Under the pieces are notes generated by a model that had not been told where the DNA came from, made no database searches, and was given only the letters and a program-made list of their open reading frames with translations. This document shows positions 44,899 through 53,623 of a stretch of DNA of 64,000 bases, in pieces. Positions within the stretch are counted from its first letter, which is position 1. The number at the start of each line of letters is the position of its first letter. The position numbers were made by a program, and so were the translations under genes. The stretch spans positions 124,001 to 188,000 of the forward strand of contig JAHDVX010000002.1 in NCBI GenBank assembly GCA_023382455.1, in the 5' to 3' direction. This DNA is from Flavobacteriales bacterium (lineage in GTDB: Bacteria > Bacteroidota > Bacteroidia > Flavobacteriales_F > PHOS-HE28).

Positions 44899-45887
44899 AC
44901 ACGCCTTCCCCCGGAACCGACCCGCTCCTGGAGGCCTTGCGCCAGGGTGACCGTGCCGCCCTGGGCCGCGCCATCACCCTGGTGGAGAGCACCCGCCCGG
45001 CCGACCGCGCCCGGGCAAAAGCCTTGATCAAGGCCGCGCTGAACGCAGGCAACACCTCCGTACGCGTGGGCATCACCGGTATCCCCGGCGTGGGGAAAAG
45101 CACCCTGATCGACGCCTTGGGCATGCACTACATCGGCGCCGGGCGCAGGGTGGCCGTGCTCGCCGTGGACCCCAGCAGCGTGCGCAGCGGCGGCAGCATC
45201 CTGGGCGACAAGACGCGCATGCAGCGGCTTTCGGGCGAGGCCCACGCCTTCATCAGGCCCAGCCCCAGCGGGGGCGCCTTGGGCGGGGTGGCCCGCCGCA
45301 CGCGCGAAGCCATCCTGCTGTGTGAGGCCGCCGGCTATGACCGCATCCTGATCGAGACCGTGGGCGTGGGCCAGAGCGAGACCACCGTGGATCGCCTGGC
45401 CGACCTGAACCTGCTGCTGGCCATTGGCGGCACCGGCGACAGCCTGCAAGGCATCAAGCGCGGCATCATGGAATCCGCCGACCTGATCGCCCTCACCAAG
45501 ACCGACGGTGGCAATGAGCAGCGCAATGAACGGGCCGCCATGGACCTCAAGCAGGCCATTGCCCTGCTGCCCCCGCGCGACCACGGCGAACGCCCGGCCG
45601 TGATGCTCTGCTCGGCCACCACGGGCAAGGGCATCGCCGAGCTGGCCGCGGCCATGGAAAACCTCGCCGCCCGATGCACCGCAAGCGGGTACCGCAAGCA
45701 GCGGCGCGGCGCCCAGGAACAATGGTGGATGCGGGAGGCCATCGAGGAAGCGCTCCTGGACGAATTCCACCGGCATCCCGGCGTGGCGGCCCTGCTGCCC
45801 GGCCTGCAGGAGCAGGTGCGGCAAGGCGAAATGGACCCGTTTGATGCGGCGGAGGAGCTGTTGCGGAGGTTCCGCACAGGCCAGTAG
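44895..45887 (+). CDS. meaB: Methylmalonyl-CoA mutase-associated GTPase MeaB
   Basis: 330 residues. P-loop GITGIPGVGKST, switch segments AVDPSSVRSGGSILGD and RPSPSGGALGGVAR, Walker B ILIETVGVGQSE and base motif LTKTDGG are intact. MeaB loads and protects adenosylcobalamin in methylmalonyl-CoA mutase. The mutase genes are not in the window. Together with NrdJ this shows a cell that depends on B12. Confidence 0.95.
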   Translation: MNTPSPGTDPLLEALRQGDRAALGRAITLVESTRPADRARAKALIKAALNAGNTSVRVGITGIPGVGKSTLIDALGMHYIGAGRRVAVLAVDPSSVRSGGSILGDKTRMQRLSGEAHAFIRPSPSGGALGGVARRTREAILLCEAAGYDRILIETVGVGQSETTVDRLADLNLLLAIGGTGDSLQGIKRGIMESADLIALTKTDGGNEQRNERAAMDLKQAIALLPPRDHGERPAVMLCSATTGKGIAELAAAMENLAARCTASGYRKQRRGAQEQWWMREAIEEALLDEFHRHPGVAALLPGLQEQVRQGEMDPFDAAEELLRRFRTGQ

Positions 45888-45892
45888 CCCGG

Positions 45893-46996
45893 TCAGGGGT
45901 TGATGGTGAGGAAGACGTAGGCCACCAGGTTCACCAGCAGCACCACGCCATACACTGCGTTGCTTCGGCCTCCGATCAAGGAGATCATCACTGTGTAGAT
46001 GGAGATAACCAGCAAGATGATGGAAAGGATGTCCAGGCCCAGCACCAAGGGAAAATCGTAGATGTAGCTGGCGATGGACACCGCAGGGATGGTGAGGCCG
46101 ATGCTGGCCAGTGCCGACCCCAGGGCCAGGTTCAGGCTCGTCTGGATCTTGTTCTTGCGGGCCGCGTTCACCGAAGCAATCCCTTCGGGCAGCAGGATGA
46201 TGGCCGCAATGATGATCCCCACCAAGGTCTTGGGCAGGCCATAGTGCACCACCAACTGCTCCAAGGGCAGGGAAAGCACCTTGGCCAACAACACCACGAT
46301 CATCAGGCTGATCAACAGGAAGACCAGGCTGATCACCAGGGCCTTGTTGGATACGGGTCGAGCAGCGCCATGCTCCGCATCGCCCTGATCGGTGATGAAG
46401 TATTCCCGGTGACGGGTGGTTTGCGCGGAGATGAACCCGATATAGATGGCCAGGCAAGCGAATACCTCGAACAGGAGCTGTGCCTCCGTGTAGTATGGCC
46501 CCGCATGGCTCCGTGTGAAGGTCGGCAGGATCATGGTGAAGGCCACGATGGAGACCAGCGACACCAAGGCGATCTTCACCGAATGCGGCGAGAAGGTCTG
46601 GGTATGGTATTTCCGGCCGCCGATGAACAGGCTGAGGCCGACAATCCCGTTCAGGAGGAGCATCACGGCCGCATAGACCGTGTCCCGCGCAAAGGACGCA
46701 TACCGTTCCCCGCCCGTCACCATCAGCGATATGATGATGGCCACTTCAATGATGGTGATCGAAACGGCCAGGATGATGGTCCCGTACGGTTCCCCCACCC
46801 GGTGCGCGACGATCTCCGAATGGTGCACCGCCGACATGACGCAGAAAACCAACAACACGCCCGCAACTCCCTGGAAAAGCAGATTATTGTCCAAGAGGCC
46901 GGAGAAATAAAGGAGGCACGCAAACAGGGGAATGGAGGTGGTCCACTCGTAGAGCTTCCTGATGCTGGCGGTCGGCTTGGTTCCGGATTCAACCAT
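45893..46996 (-). CDS. chaA: ChaA-type Ca2+(Na+)/H+ antiporter
   Basis: 367 residues with eleven membrane helices. The two inverted repeats carry the acidic motifs of the CaCA superfamily: AHRVGEPYGTIILAVSITI then EVAIIISLM, and IIIAAIILLPEGIASVNAA. Length and spacing fit ChaA. It exports calcium, sodium or potassium against protons. It converges on meaB, five bases apart, and is followed on the same strand upstream by a small membrane-anchored protein. Confidence 0.9.
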   Translation of the reverse strand: MVESGTKPTASIRKLYEWTTSIPLFACLLYFSGLLDNNLLFQGVAGVLLVFCVMSAVHHSEIVAHRVGEPYGTIILAVSITIIEVAIIISLMVTGGERYASFARDTVYAAVMLLLNGIVGLSLFIGGRKYHTQTFSPHSVKIALVSLVSIVAFTMILPTFTRSHAGPYYTEAQLLFEVFACLAIYIGFISAQTTRHREYFITDQGDAEHGAARPVSNKALVISLVFLLISLMIVVLLAKVLSLPLEQLVVHYGLPKTLVGIIIAAIILLPEGIASVNAARKNKIQTSLNLALGSALASIGLTIPAVSIASYIYDFPLVLGLDILSIILLVISIYTVMISLIGGRSNAVYGVVLLVNLVAYVFLTINP

Positions 46997-47014
46997 GGTA
47001 GACCATACGATTCC

Positions 47015-47539
47015 TCAGAACAACTTCCGCACCTCCTCCTTGAGCGAGAGGATGGCTTGCTGGGTAGGCAGGTGCGTGAGCTTGGAGGCCACCTCGAACA
47101 CGTGCTGGCTCAGCGCCGTGCCGCTGGCTTCCGCCGGGGTCTGTTCCGCAGCGATGTTGATGATCCGCAAGGTCTCCTCCTTGGCCATCTTCACCTGTTG
47201 CCAGGCCCGGTCGCTCACATAGATCTGCTGGGTGACGTTGTGCTCGAACTCCTCGCGCACGGTGGCCAGCAGCTCCGTGTGCAGCATCCGCGCCGTCATG
47301 TTGGCCTTGTGCACGCGGAACACCAGGGTCCCCGGCGCGATGCGCTCCAGGAAAAGGGTGAGCCGCTCGTAGGCCTGGAGCCGCAACGGCAGCGTGTGTT
47401 TGCGGTCCTCCCGGCGCGCGTCCGCATAGAGCTTGTCGTTGTGCTCCCGGGACTGTGCGCCCAGGAACTGCCGCAACAGGTAAAAGGCCGTAAGGAACAC
47501 CACCACCGAAGGCAGCAGGGCCAACAGTATGTCGTACAT
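47015..47539 (-). CDS. Membrane-anchored coiled-coil protein of unknown function (Bacteroidota family)
   Basis: 174 residues from the ATG at 47539, preceded by GGGGACC; an ATG at 47560 is also in frame. One N-terminal helix (YDILLALLPSVVVFLTAFYLL), then a long charged helix (LPLRLQAYERLTLFLERI) and a compact helical end. The family occurs widely in Bacteroidota without known function. It lies 18 bases upstream of chaA on the same strand and may be co-transcribed. Confidence 0.75.
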   Translation of the reverse strand: MYDILLALLPSVVVFLTAFYLLRQFLGAQSREHNDKLYADARREDRKHTLPLRLQAYERLTLFLERIAPGTLVFRVHKANMTARMLHTELLATVREEFEHNVTQQIYVSDRAWQQVKMAKEETLRIINIAAEQTPAEASGTALSQHVFEVASKLTHLPTQQAILSLKEEVRKLF

Positions 47540-47622
47540 CCGGTCCCCGGTCATCATCATCAGGTTTGGGTGCGAAGATCGCGATCGGACGTTGAACGGA
47601 CGTGCCATCGCCCGGAAGGGTC

Positions 47623-47630
47623 TAATTTCG
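47623..47630 (+). promoter_or_regulatory. -7 promoter element of the aminotransferase-menG-porT run
   Basis: TAATTTCG fits TAnnTTYG, 24 bases before the aminotransferase start. Confidence 0.45.
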
Positions 47631-47654
47631 CGGCGCTTTCCGCCACAAGCCATC

Positions 47655-48863
47655 ATGATCACCGATCAAGCCTCCGCCCTGCACCTCTCCCCCGTGGTCA
47701 GCGCCATGACCGAATCAGCCACGTTGAAAATGGCCCAGCGCTGCCGCGAAATGCGCGCCGCCGGGCACGACATCGTGGACCTCAGCCTGGGCGAGCCCGA
47801 CCAGGACCCGCCGGCCTTCGCCATCGAGGCCGCGCAGGCCGCCATCGCGGCCGGCAAGTGGAACAAGTACCCGCCCGTGATGGGCTTCCCCGATGTGCGC
47901 GCCGCCATCGCCGCCAAATTCAAGCGCGACAATGGCCTGGACTACACGCCCGAGCAGGTGATGGTGAGCACCGGCGCCAAGCAGGCCATCATGAACGTGA
48001 TCCTCGCCCTGGTGGGCCCGGGCGATGAGGTGGTGATCCCCGCCCCCTTCTGGGTGAGCTACGCCGAGCAGGTGCGCTTCACCGGTGCCTCCCCCGTGCT
48101 GGTGCACAGCACGCTGGAGGAGGACTACAAGCCGCCGGTGGCGCGCATCGCCGCAGCCATCACGCCACGGACGCGCCTGCTCATCTTCAGCTCGCCGGCC
48201 AACCCCAGCGGCTCCGTGCTCTCCCAAGCCGAGCTGGAGGAACTGGCCGCGGTGGTGCTCCGCCACCCCGGCCTGATGGTGATCAGTGACGAGATCTACG
48301 AGCACATCGTGTTCCAAGGGGCGCACCGCTCCATCGGCGCCATCCCCGGCATGCTGGACCGTACCGTCACCGTCAACGGCATTTCCAAGGCCTTCGCGCT
48401 CACCGGCTGGCGCATCGGGTACATCGGCGGGCCCAAGTGGGTGGTGCAGGCCGCCAACAAGGTGCAGGGCCAGTTCACCAGCGGTGCCAATGGCATCGCC
48501 CAACGCGTGGCCAAGGCCTGCGTGGAGGCCGACCCGGCCCTGATGCAGGGCCTGGCCCACGTGTACCGGCGCCGCCGCGACCTGGTGCTGGAAGGCCTGA
48601 AGGCCGTGCCCGGTTGGCGCTGCAACAAGCCGGAGGGCGCGTTCTACGTCCTGCCCGATGTGGCCGCCTCCTTCACCGACCGGATCCGCAACAGCGCCAA
48701 CCTTTCCATGTACCTGCTGGAACAGGCGGGCGTCAGCCTGGTGGAAGGCGACTCCTTCGGCGCCCCGCACACCGTGCGCATCAGCTACGCCACCAGCGAT
48801 GCCCTGCTCTCCGAGGCCGTGCAGCGGATCGCCAAGGCCATCACCGCCCTGCACGCCAACTGA
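47655..48863 (+). CDS. Class I/II aminotransferase, aspartate aminotransferase-like
   Basis: 402 residues from the ATG at 47655. Subgroup I-gamma aspartate aminotransferase signature: SLGEPDQDPP, STGAKQAIMNVILAL, FSSPANPSGSVLS, PLP lysine in VNGISKAFALTGWRIGYIGG and the carboxylate-binding HTVRISYATS. It transfers amino groups between aspartate or another amino acid and 2-oxoglutarate; exact donor uncertain. It heads a tight row of four genes. Confidence 0.93.
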   Translation: MITDQASALHLSPVVSAMTESATLKMAQRCREMRAAGHDIVDLSLGEPDQDPPAFAIEAAQAAIAAGKWNKYPPVMGFPDVRAAIAAKFKRDNGLDYTPEQVMVSTGAKQAIMNVILALVGPGDEVVIPAPFWVSYAEQVRFTGASPVLVHSTLEEDYKPPVARIAAAITPRTRLLIFSSPANPSGSVLSQAELEELAAVVLRHPGLMVISDEIYEHIVFQGAHRSIGAIPGMLDRTVTVNGISKAFALTGWRIGYIGGPKWVVQAANKVQGQFTSGANGIAQRVAKACVEADPALMQGLAHVYRRRRDLVLEGLKAVPGWRCNKPEGAFYVLPDVAASFTDRIRNSANLSMYLLEQAGVSLVEGDSFGAPHTVRISYATSDALLSEAVQRIAKAITALHAN

Positions 48864-48871
48864 CCACCCGC

Positions 48872-49870
48872 ATGGCCGCCCGGAAAACCATCGACGCCTT
48901 CCGCGACATCACCGCCATGGTGGTGGGCGACGTGATGCTCGATGCCTACCTCTGGGGGCGCGTGGACCGCATCAGCCCCGAGGCACCGGTGCCCGTGGTG
49001 CAGGTGACCCGCCGAAGCGCCCGCCTCGGCGGGGCCGCCAACGTGGCCCTCAACCTGCGCGCCCTCGGCGCCAAGGCCGTGGTGGTGAGCGTAATGGGCA
49101 ACGACCCCCACGCCGACCGGATGGAGGAGCTCTTCCGTGAACAAGGACTGGACGGCAAGGGCCTCCTGCGCATGGGCGACCGCCTGACCACCGTGAAAAC
49201 CCGCGTGATCAGCGGCAGCCAGCACGTGGTAAGGGTTGATGAGGAGATGGAGCAGGACCTGCGGCCCGGCGAGGAAAACGCATTCCTGCATTTCGCCATC
49301 GGCCAAATGCGCGACCATAAACCGGACGTGCTCATCTTCGAGGATTACGACAAGGGCGTGCTCAGCCCCGGCGTGATCGCCGGACTCATCGCCGAGGCGC
49401 AGCAGCTGCGCATCCCCGTGGCGGTGGACCCCAAGCGCCGCCATTTCTTCGACTATCGCGGCGTGGACCTCTTCAAGCCCAACCTCAAGGAACTGCGCGA
49501 CGGCCTGAAGTTGGACATCCCCGCCGGCAACCTGGAACTGCTGCGCGGCGCCGTGCGCATGCTGGAGGAGCGCCTGGGGAACAAGGCCTCGCTGATCACC
49601 CTCAGCGAGCACGGCATCTACGCCCACCAAAGCGGCAACGAGACCGTGATCCCGGCGCATCACCGCAACATCACCGATGTCAGCGGTGCCGGCGATACCG
49701 TGATCGCCACGGCCTCGCTGTGCCTGGCCCTGGGCATGCCCCTGCCCCAGGTGGCCGCATGGGCCAACCTCGCCGGAGGCCTCGTCTGCGAGCACGTGGG
49801 GGTGGTGCCCATCCACCCTGAGGCCCTGATGGCCGAGGCCCGACGCATCGGACTGGACCCCGAACCCTGA
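48872..49870 (+). CDS. D-glycero-beta-D-manno-heptose 7-phosphate kinase (RfaE1/HldE kinase domain)
   Basis: 332 residues from the ATG at 48872. Ribokinase-family fold: MVVGDVMLDAYLWGRVDRIS, EAPVPVVQVTRR, LGGAANVALNLRALGA, and the catalytic TDVSGAGDTVIATA. This is the kinase half only; the adenylyltransferase half found in bifunctional HldE is absent. It acts in ADP-heptose synthesis for LPS core. It starts eight bases after the aminotransferase and shares one base with menG (TGATG). Confidence 0.9.
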   Translation: MAARKTIDAFRDITAMVVGDVMLDAYLWGRVDRISPEAPVPVVQVTRRSARLGGAANVALNLRALGAKAVVVSVMGNDPHADRMEELFREQGLDGKGLLRMGDRLTTVKTRVISGSQHVVRVDEEMEQDLRPGEENAFLHFAIGQMRDHKPDVLIFEDYDKGVLSPGVIAGLIAEAQQLRIPVAVDPKRRHFFDYRGVDLFKPNLKELRDGLKLDIPAGNLELLRGAVRMLEERLGNKASLITLSEHGIYAHQSGNETVIPAHHRNITDVSGAGDTVIATASLCLALGMPLPQVAAWANLAGGLVCEHVGVVPIHPEALMAEARRIGLDPEP

Positions 49871-50592
49871 TGGCGACCCACGTGAAGCCCTACGACGCGG
49901 AGGGATCCAAGCGCGAGCAGGTGGAGCTCATGTTCGACCGCATATCGCCCAAGTACGACCTGCTGAACCGCCTCTGCTCCCTGGGCACCGACCAAAGCTG
50001 GCGCCGCAAGGTGATCCGCCTGCTGGGCCGGGAACCCGTGGGGCACCTGCTCGATGTGGCCACCGGCACCGCCGACCTCGCCATCATGGCCTGCAACGTG
50101 GCCACACACATCACCGGGGCGGACATCTCCGCAGGCATGCTCGAGCACGGCCGCACCAAGGTGGAAAGGGCCGGGCTGAAGGACCGCATCACCTTGGTGC
50201 AGGCCGATGCCGCCAACCTGCCCTTCGCAGATGGCTCCTTCGATGCCATCACCGTGGCCTTCGGCGTGCGCAACTTCGAGGACCTGCCCCAAGGCCTCCG
50301 CGGCATGGCCCGCGTGCTACGCCCCGGCGGAAGGCTCCTCGTGCTGGAGTTCAGCACCCCGCGGCAAACACCCTTCAAACAGCTCTTCCGGTTCTACTTC
50401 CACCGCGTGATGCCCCTGATCGGGCGCCTGGTGAGCAAGGACAATGCCGCCTATTCCTACCTGCCCGCCAGCGTGGATGCCTTCCCGCAAGGCCAGGAGT
50501 TCGAATCCATCCTGCGCTCATGCGGCTTCCGCGAAGTACGTTCGCGGCTGCTCACTTTCGGAGTGGCCACCTTGTATGAGGCGAGGAAGTGA
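49870..50592 (+). CDS. menG: Demethylmenaquinone methyltransferase
   Basis: 240 residues. UbiE/MenG family: VELMFDRISPKYDLLNRLCS, AdoMet motif LLDVATGTADLAIM, VAFGVRNFEDLPQGL and VLEFSTPR. It methylates demethylmenaquinone in the last step of menaquinone synthesis. In Bacteroidota the gene is often next to porT, as here. Confidence 0.95.
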   Translation: MATHVKPYDAEGSKREQVELMFDRISPKYDLLNRLCSLGTDQSWRRKVIRLLGREPVGHLLDVATGTADLAIMACNVATHITGADISAGMLEHGRTKVERAGLKDRITLVQADAANLPFADGSFDAITVAFGVRNFEDLPQGLRGMARVLRPGGRLLVLEFSTPRQTPFKQLFRFYFHRVMPLIGRLVSKDNAAYSYLPASVDAFPQGQEFESILRSCGFREVRSRLLTFGVATLYEARK

Positions 50593-50701
50593 TCGGAGAA
50601 TGGGTGCTTTGGCAAATTGAACAAGGGTTGATCCCCAACGATGCTACCTGACCACCTGCACGGGAAAAGCCTTCGGGCCGCAGCGTGCACGATTTCGCGG
50701 C

Positions 50702-50709
50702 TATTTTCG
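50702..50709 (+). promoter_or_regulatory. -7 promoter element of porT
   Basis: TATTTTCG fits TAnnTTYG, six bases before the first porT ATG. Confidence 0.45.
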
Positions 50710-50715
50710 TTGGTG

Positions 50716-51447
50716 ATGTCCATGCGCCTGCCCGCCCGTTCGCTCCCCTTGGTGACGGCCTTGTTCCTGCTTTCCACGGCTCAGGCCCAGCGCCCCGGCG
50801 TCAAGGTGGAGAACCTGCCGAACTTCGACCTGCGCACCTTCCACTTCGGCTTCCTGCTCAGCTACAACACCAGCGACTTCTTCATGACCCTGAAGCCGTC
50901 GGCACCGTTCGCCGACTCCGTGCTGGTGATCGACCACGTGAAACAGCCCGGATTCAACCTCGGCATCGTGGCCTCGCTGAACATGACCAACAACCTCAGT
51001 CTGCGATTCCTCCCCACGCTCGCCTTCGAGGACCGCATCCTGAAGTATTCCTTCCGGAAGGCGGACGGCAAGACCGCCAACTTCCAGAAACCCATTGAGA
51101 GCACCTACCTGGAGTTCCCGCTGCTGCTGAAATTCCGAAGCGACCGCATCAACAACTTCGCCGTGTACCTCATCGGCGGCGGCAAGTTCGGTATCGACAT
51201 GGCCAGCAAGAAGGACGTGGACAACGCGCTGGACGAGGATGTGGTGGTGAAGCTGGACAAGTACGACTACAGCGCCGAGGTGGGCGGCGGCATCGACATG
51301 TTCCTGCCCTACTTCAAGTTCGGCATCGAGCTGAAAACCGGCATCGGCATCCCCAATGTGCTGGTGGATGATGGTTCCCGCTTCAGTACCCCCATCAGGA
51401 GCCTGCGCACCAAGACGTATGTACTGACATTCACCTTTGAAGGTTAG
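50716..51447 (+). CDS. porT: PorT-family protein of the type IX secretion system
   Basis: 243 residues from the ATG at 50716 (or 50722). The signal peptide ends STAQAQ. The mature protein is an eight-strand outer-membrane barrel starting VENLPNFDLRTFHFGFLLSY, with STYLEFPLLLKFRSDR and the end TKTYVLTFTFEG. PorT is needed for T9SS and gliding in Bacteroidota. Three T9SS cargo genes lie in this window, so the system is in use. Confidence 0.88.
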   Translation: MSMRLPARSLPLVTALFLLSTAQAQRPGVKVENLPNFDLRTFHFGFLLSYNTSDFFMTLKPSAPFADSVLVIDHVKQPGFNLGIVASLNMTNNLSLRFLPTLAFEDRILKYSFRKADGKTANFQKPIESTYLEFPLLLKFRSDRINNFAVYLIGGGKFGIDMASKKDVDNALDEDVVVKLDKYDYSAEVGGGIDMFLPYFKFGIELKTGIGIPNVLVDDGSRFSTPIRSLRTKTYVLTFTFEG

Positions 51448-51734
51448 TGATCATTTGTTGGTCGGCGCTCGTGGTGTATAGCTCGGCCGTACCAACCGAC
51501 AGCGAACAACTGTGCCTTCAAAAAAAAGGCAAGCGAGTGTTAATTCGGGGGTGCTGCCGTTACGAACAAATGAAGGACCGACGATGCGTTGGGGCCATGT
51601 GCATGGTGGACTGTCGTACAATTCGACCAATGGGTCAAGCGTGCTGGAGGAGGTTGATGCGTTTGCCCTGCCTTTGCACAAGCAGCTCACGGAAATCGAA
51701 CTACCTTTGGTCCTTCACTAAAAACCAATTTATC
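51448..51734. other. Low-GC gap with an eight-A tract; no recognisable gene
   Basis: Between porT and the next plausible start, composition falls visibly. Several frames are open for 60-95 codons, but none has family similarity or a clear ribosome site. One frame (51512-51721) looks protein-like in part (PTMRWGHVHGGLSYN) and may be the remnant of a gene. A run of eight A residues lies at 51520-51527. I see no tRNA, small RNA or terminator I can support. Confidence 0.4.
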
Positions 51735-52010
51735 ATGCACAGCACAGCACAGCACAGCAATCCGGTGAGCGGTGATGGGGTCCATGATTACCTCACTTAT
51801 GCTGGTGATGAAGGTGGTTGCCTCGCTCCCACGGACATGCAGTTCTATACCCAGGGCACATATGACCTGGCAATGATCGTTCGGAACACTTATGTGCCAA
51901 CGAAGGATTTGGCCAGCTGTACCGTTATTGGTGATCTGCCCCTTGGAAGCGGCAACCAATTCCACTGGGTCACATATCGCTACGGTAAGCTCGCTAAGAC
52001 GCAGCATTGA
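51735..52010 (+). CDS. Doubtful small gene with pentanucleotide repeat at its start
   Basis: 91 residues. The ATG at 51735 is followed at once by (CACAG)4, so the protein starts MHSTAQHSN. The remainder (GVHDYLTYAGDEGGCLAP, TYRYGKLAKTQH) has no recognisable family and no signal peptide. The stop overlaps the start of the T9SS protein by one base (TGATG), the arrangement of a coupled pair, which argues that it is translated. Loss or gain of a repeat unit would shift its frame. It may also be a degenerate remnant. Confidence 0.4.
   Translation: MHSTAQHSNPVSGDGVHDYLTYAGDEGGCLAPTDMQFYTQGTYDLAMIVRNTYVPTKDLASCTVIGDLPLGSGNQFHWVTYRYGKLAKTQH
51738..51757 (+). repeat. Pentanucleotide repeat (CACAG)4
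   Basis: Four exact copies of CACAG immediately after an ATG. Because five is not a multiple of three, slippage changes the reading frame. Confidence 0.85.
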
Positions 52011-53518
52011 TGTTGCGCATTGCATGCTTGTTGCTCCCCTTGGCCACGTTGGTGGCCAAGGGGCAGCAGCCATGGGCGTTCTCCCATGGTGTACCTGGTC
52101 AGGATGTCCGCGCCACTGATCTGGTGTGGACTCCCAACGGAATGGTGTTGACCTGCGATTATGCAGACCCACCCTTTCACGCTCCATACACTGCTGTATT
52201 GATCCGTTTGACCACAGCGGGAACGCTGATCGACGAACGGGTCTTGGCCTCCGCATTTAGTTCGGTATCGCCCAAAGCAATTCTTACCGGCCCCGACCAA
52301 AGCGTACATGTGATCGGGAACTATTCTGAGCATCCCGATTCCGTGTGCGGCTTCTTCCATTACCGGTGTACGCCGGAGGGAACTGTCCAAGACTCCACCT
52401 TTATCCCCGCACCTTCTGCGCTGAACTCGTATGTGGAAAATGCCACATTCCTCGAGGACGGAACGATCATCATCGGCGGCACACTGGGCTATACCTCGGA
52501 AAACGCTGTCGAGTATTTCCAGTTGATCAAGATAACCGAACTAGGCGAAGTGATTACCCGCTATTCCGTTGGGATGAGTGGATTCAACATCCAGATCACG
52601 CGGGATGTCATGCCGTACAGGGATGGACTGCTGGTCAGCACCGAAAATTTCCCCGAGATCCCCGGCCAATACCACCGGTTCTCCTCAGACCTGGACCTGC
52701 TGGGCGAATGGGACGGCCAGGCCCCACACCCGGATCCCCTGAATCCATTGGACAGCATTCTCAAAGCAGCAATGACGCTGATTCCGACAGGTGCAAATGG
52801 CTATCTTGTTGGGGGAGCATTTCTGGTCCCCAATGACCAGTATAGCTCAGCGGTCTACTTGGCGGATTCAGCCGGAACAACTTTGAAGGCCTTTGTCCCC
52901 CACAGTGCATACTACCATGACCATTCCGCCCTGTTTGAGACCATCGCTGCCATAGATTCAGCCACGTTCTGGTTTCTCTCTTGGGAAAATATCCACCTTG
53001 TGGGCACCTCGATTCCTTATGAACCTGAGGAACCCGATGTTCTGCACGTGTACAAGCTGGACCATGAATTGAACGTACTGTGTGAATTCCGTTTAGATGG
53101 CTTTTCAGACAGCACCCATTACTTCCCAACGCGGATCAAAACCAGTCCGGACGGGGGATTCGTCATTCTGGGGGCTAAAAAGGACATGACAGACGCAAAT
53201 GCAACCATGCAAGCTTGGGCACAAAAATTTGATGCCTCCGATTGTATTGTTGGCATCGAAGATCACAAATCACCAATGCCCGCTGTAATTTATCCAAACC
53301 CTGGAAGTACGGGCTTTGAGGTGGTGCTTTCCGGCCAGATGCCTTCCGTAGGTCAACTCACCCTGCATGATGCACGCGGGGTACTGGTGATCGAGGCCAT
53401 GTTCAGCGGCTCCATGGGCCGCGTGGATTGCACCGACTTGCCCAATGGACTTTACCTGTACCGGATCACGGACCGATTCGGACAATTGGTTGCGACCGGA
53501 CGTTGGGTGAAACAATAA
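52010..53518 (+). CDS. T9SS-secreted protein of unknown function
   Basis: 502 residues from the ATG at 52010; signal peptide ends LVAKGQQ. The long N-terminal part (about 25-415) repeats strand-rich units such as DGTIIIGGTLGY, NGYLVGGAFLV and DGGFVILGAKKD, like a beta-propeller of the SBBP/delta-60 type. Residues about 425-502 are a type A sorting domain: AVIYPNPGSTGFEV, LTLHDARGVLV, LPNGLYLYRITD and GRWVKQ. GC is lower than in the core genes. Its start overlaps the stop of a small gene by one base. A strong hairpin follows. Confidence 0.85.
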   Translation: MLRIACLLLPLATLVAKGQQPWAFSHGVPGQDVRATDLVWTPNGMVLTCDYADPPFHAPYTAVLIRLTTAGTLIDERVLASAFSSVSPKAILTGPDQSVHVIGNYSEHPDSVCGFFHYRCTPEGTVQDSTFIPAPSALNSYVENATFLEDGTIIIGGTLGYTSENAVEYFQLIKITELGEVITRYSVGMSGFNIQITRDVMPYRDGLLVSTENFPEIPGQYHRFSSDLDLLGEWDGQAPHPDPLNPLDSILKAAMTLIPTGANGYLVGGAFLVPNDQYSSAVYLADSAGTTLKAFVPHSAYYHDHSALFETIAAIDSATFWFLSWENIHLVGTSIPYEPEEPDVLHVYKLDHELNVLCEFRLDGFSDSTHYFPTRIKTSPDGGFVILGAKKDMTDANATMQAWAQKFDASDCIVGIEDHKSPMPAVIYPNPGSTGFEVVLSGQMPSVGQLTLHDARGVLVIEAMFSGSMGRVDCTDLPNGLYLYRITDRFGQLVATGRWVKQ

Positions 53519-53541
53519 TTACTATCCATCTGGCAGTAGAT

Positions 53542-53571
53542 AACGGCCCGGACTGCGCGGTCCGGGCCGTT
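53542..53571. terminator. Perfect 12-bp hairpin after the T9SS gene
   Basis: AACGGCCCGGAC and GTCCGGGCCGTT pair fully around six bases, 24 bases after the stop, followed by TGCATTGTTG. Confidence 0.7.
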
Positions 53572-53623
53572 GCATTGTTGCTTCCATTTTCCGAAGCGCC
53601 ATGGTTCGCACCAACTTCGCCCC

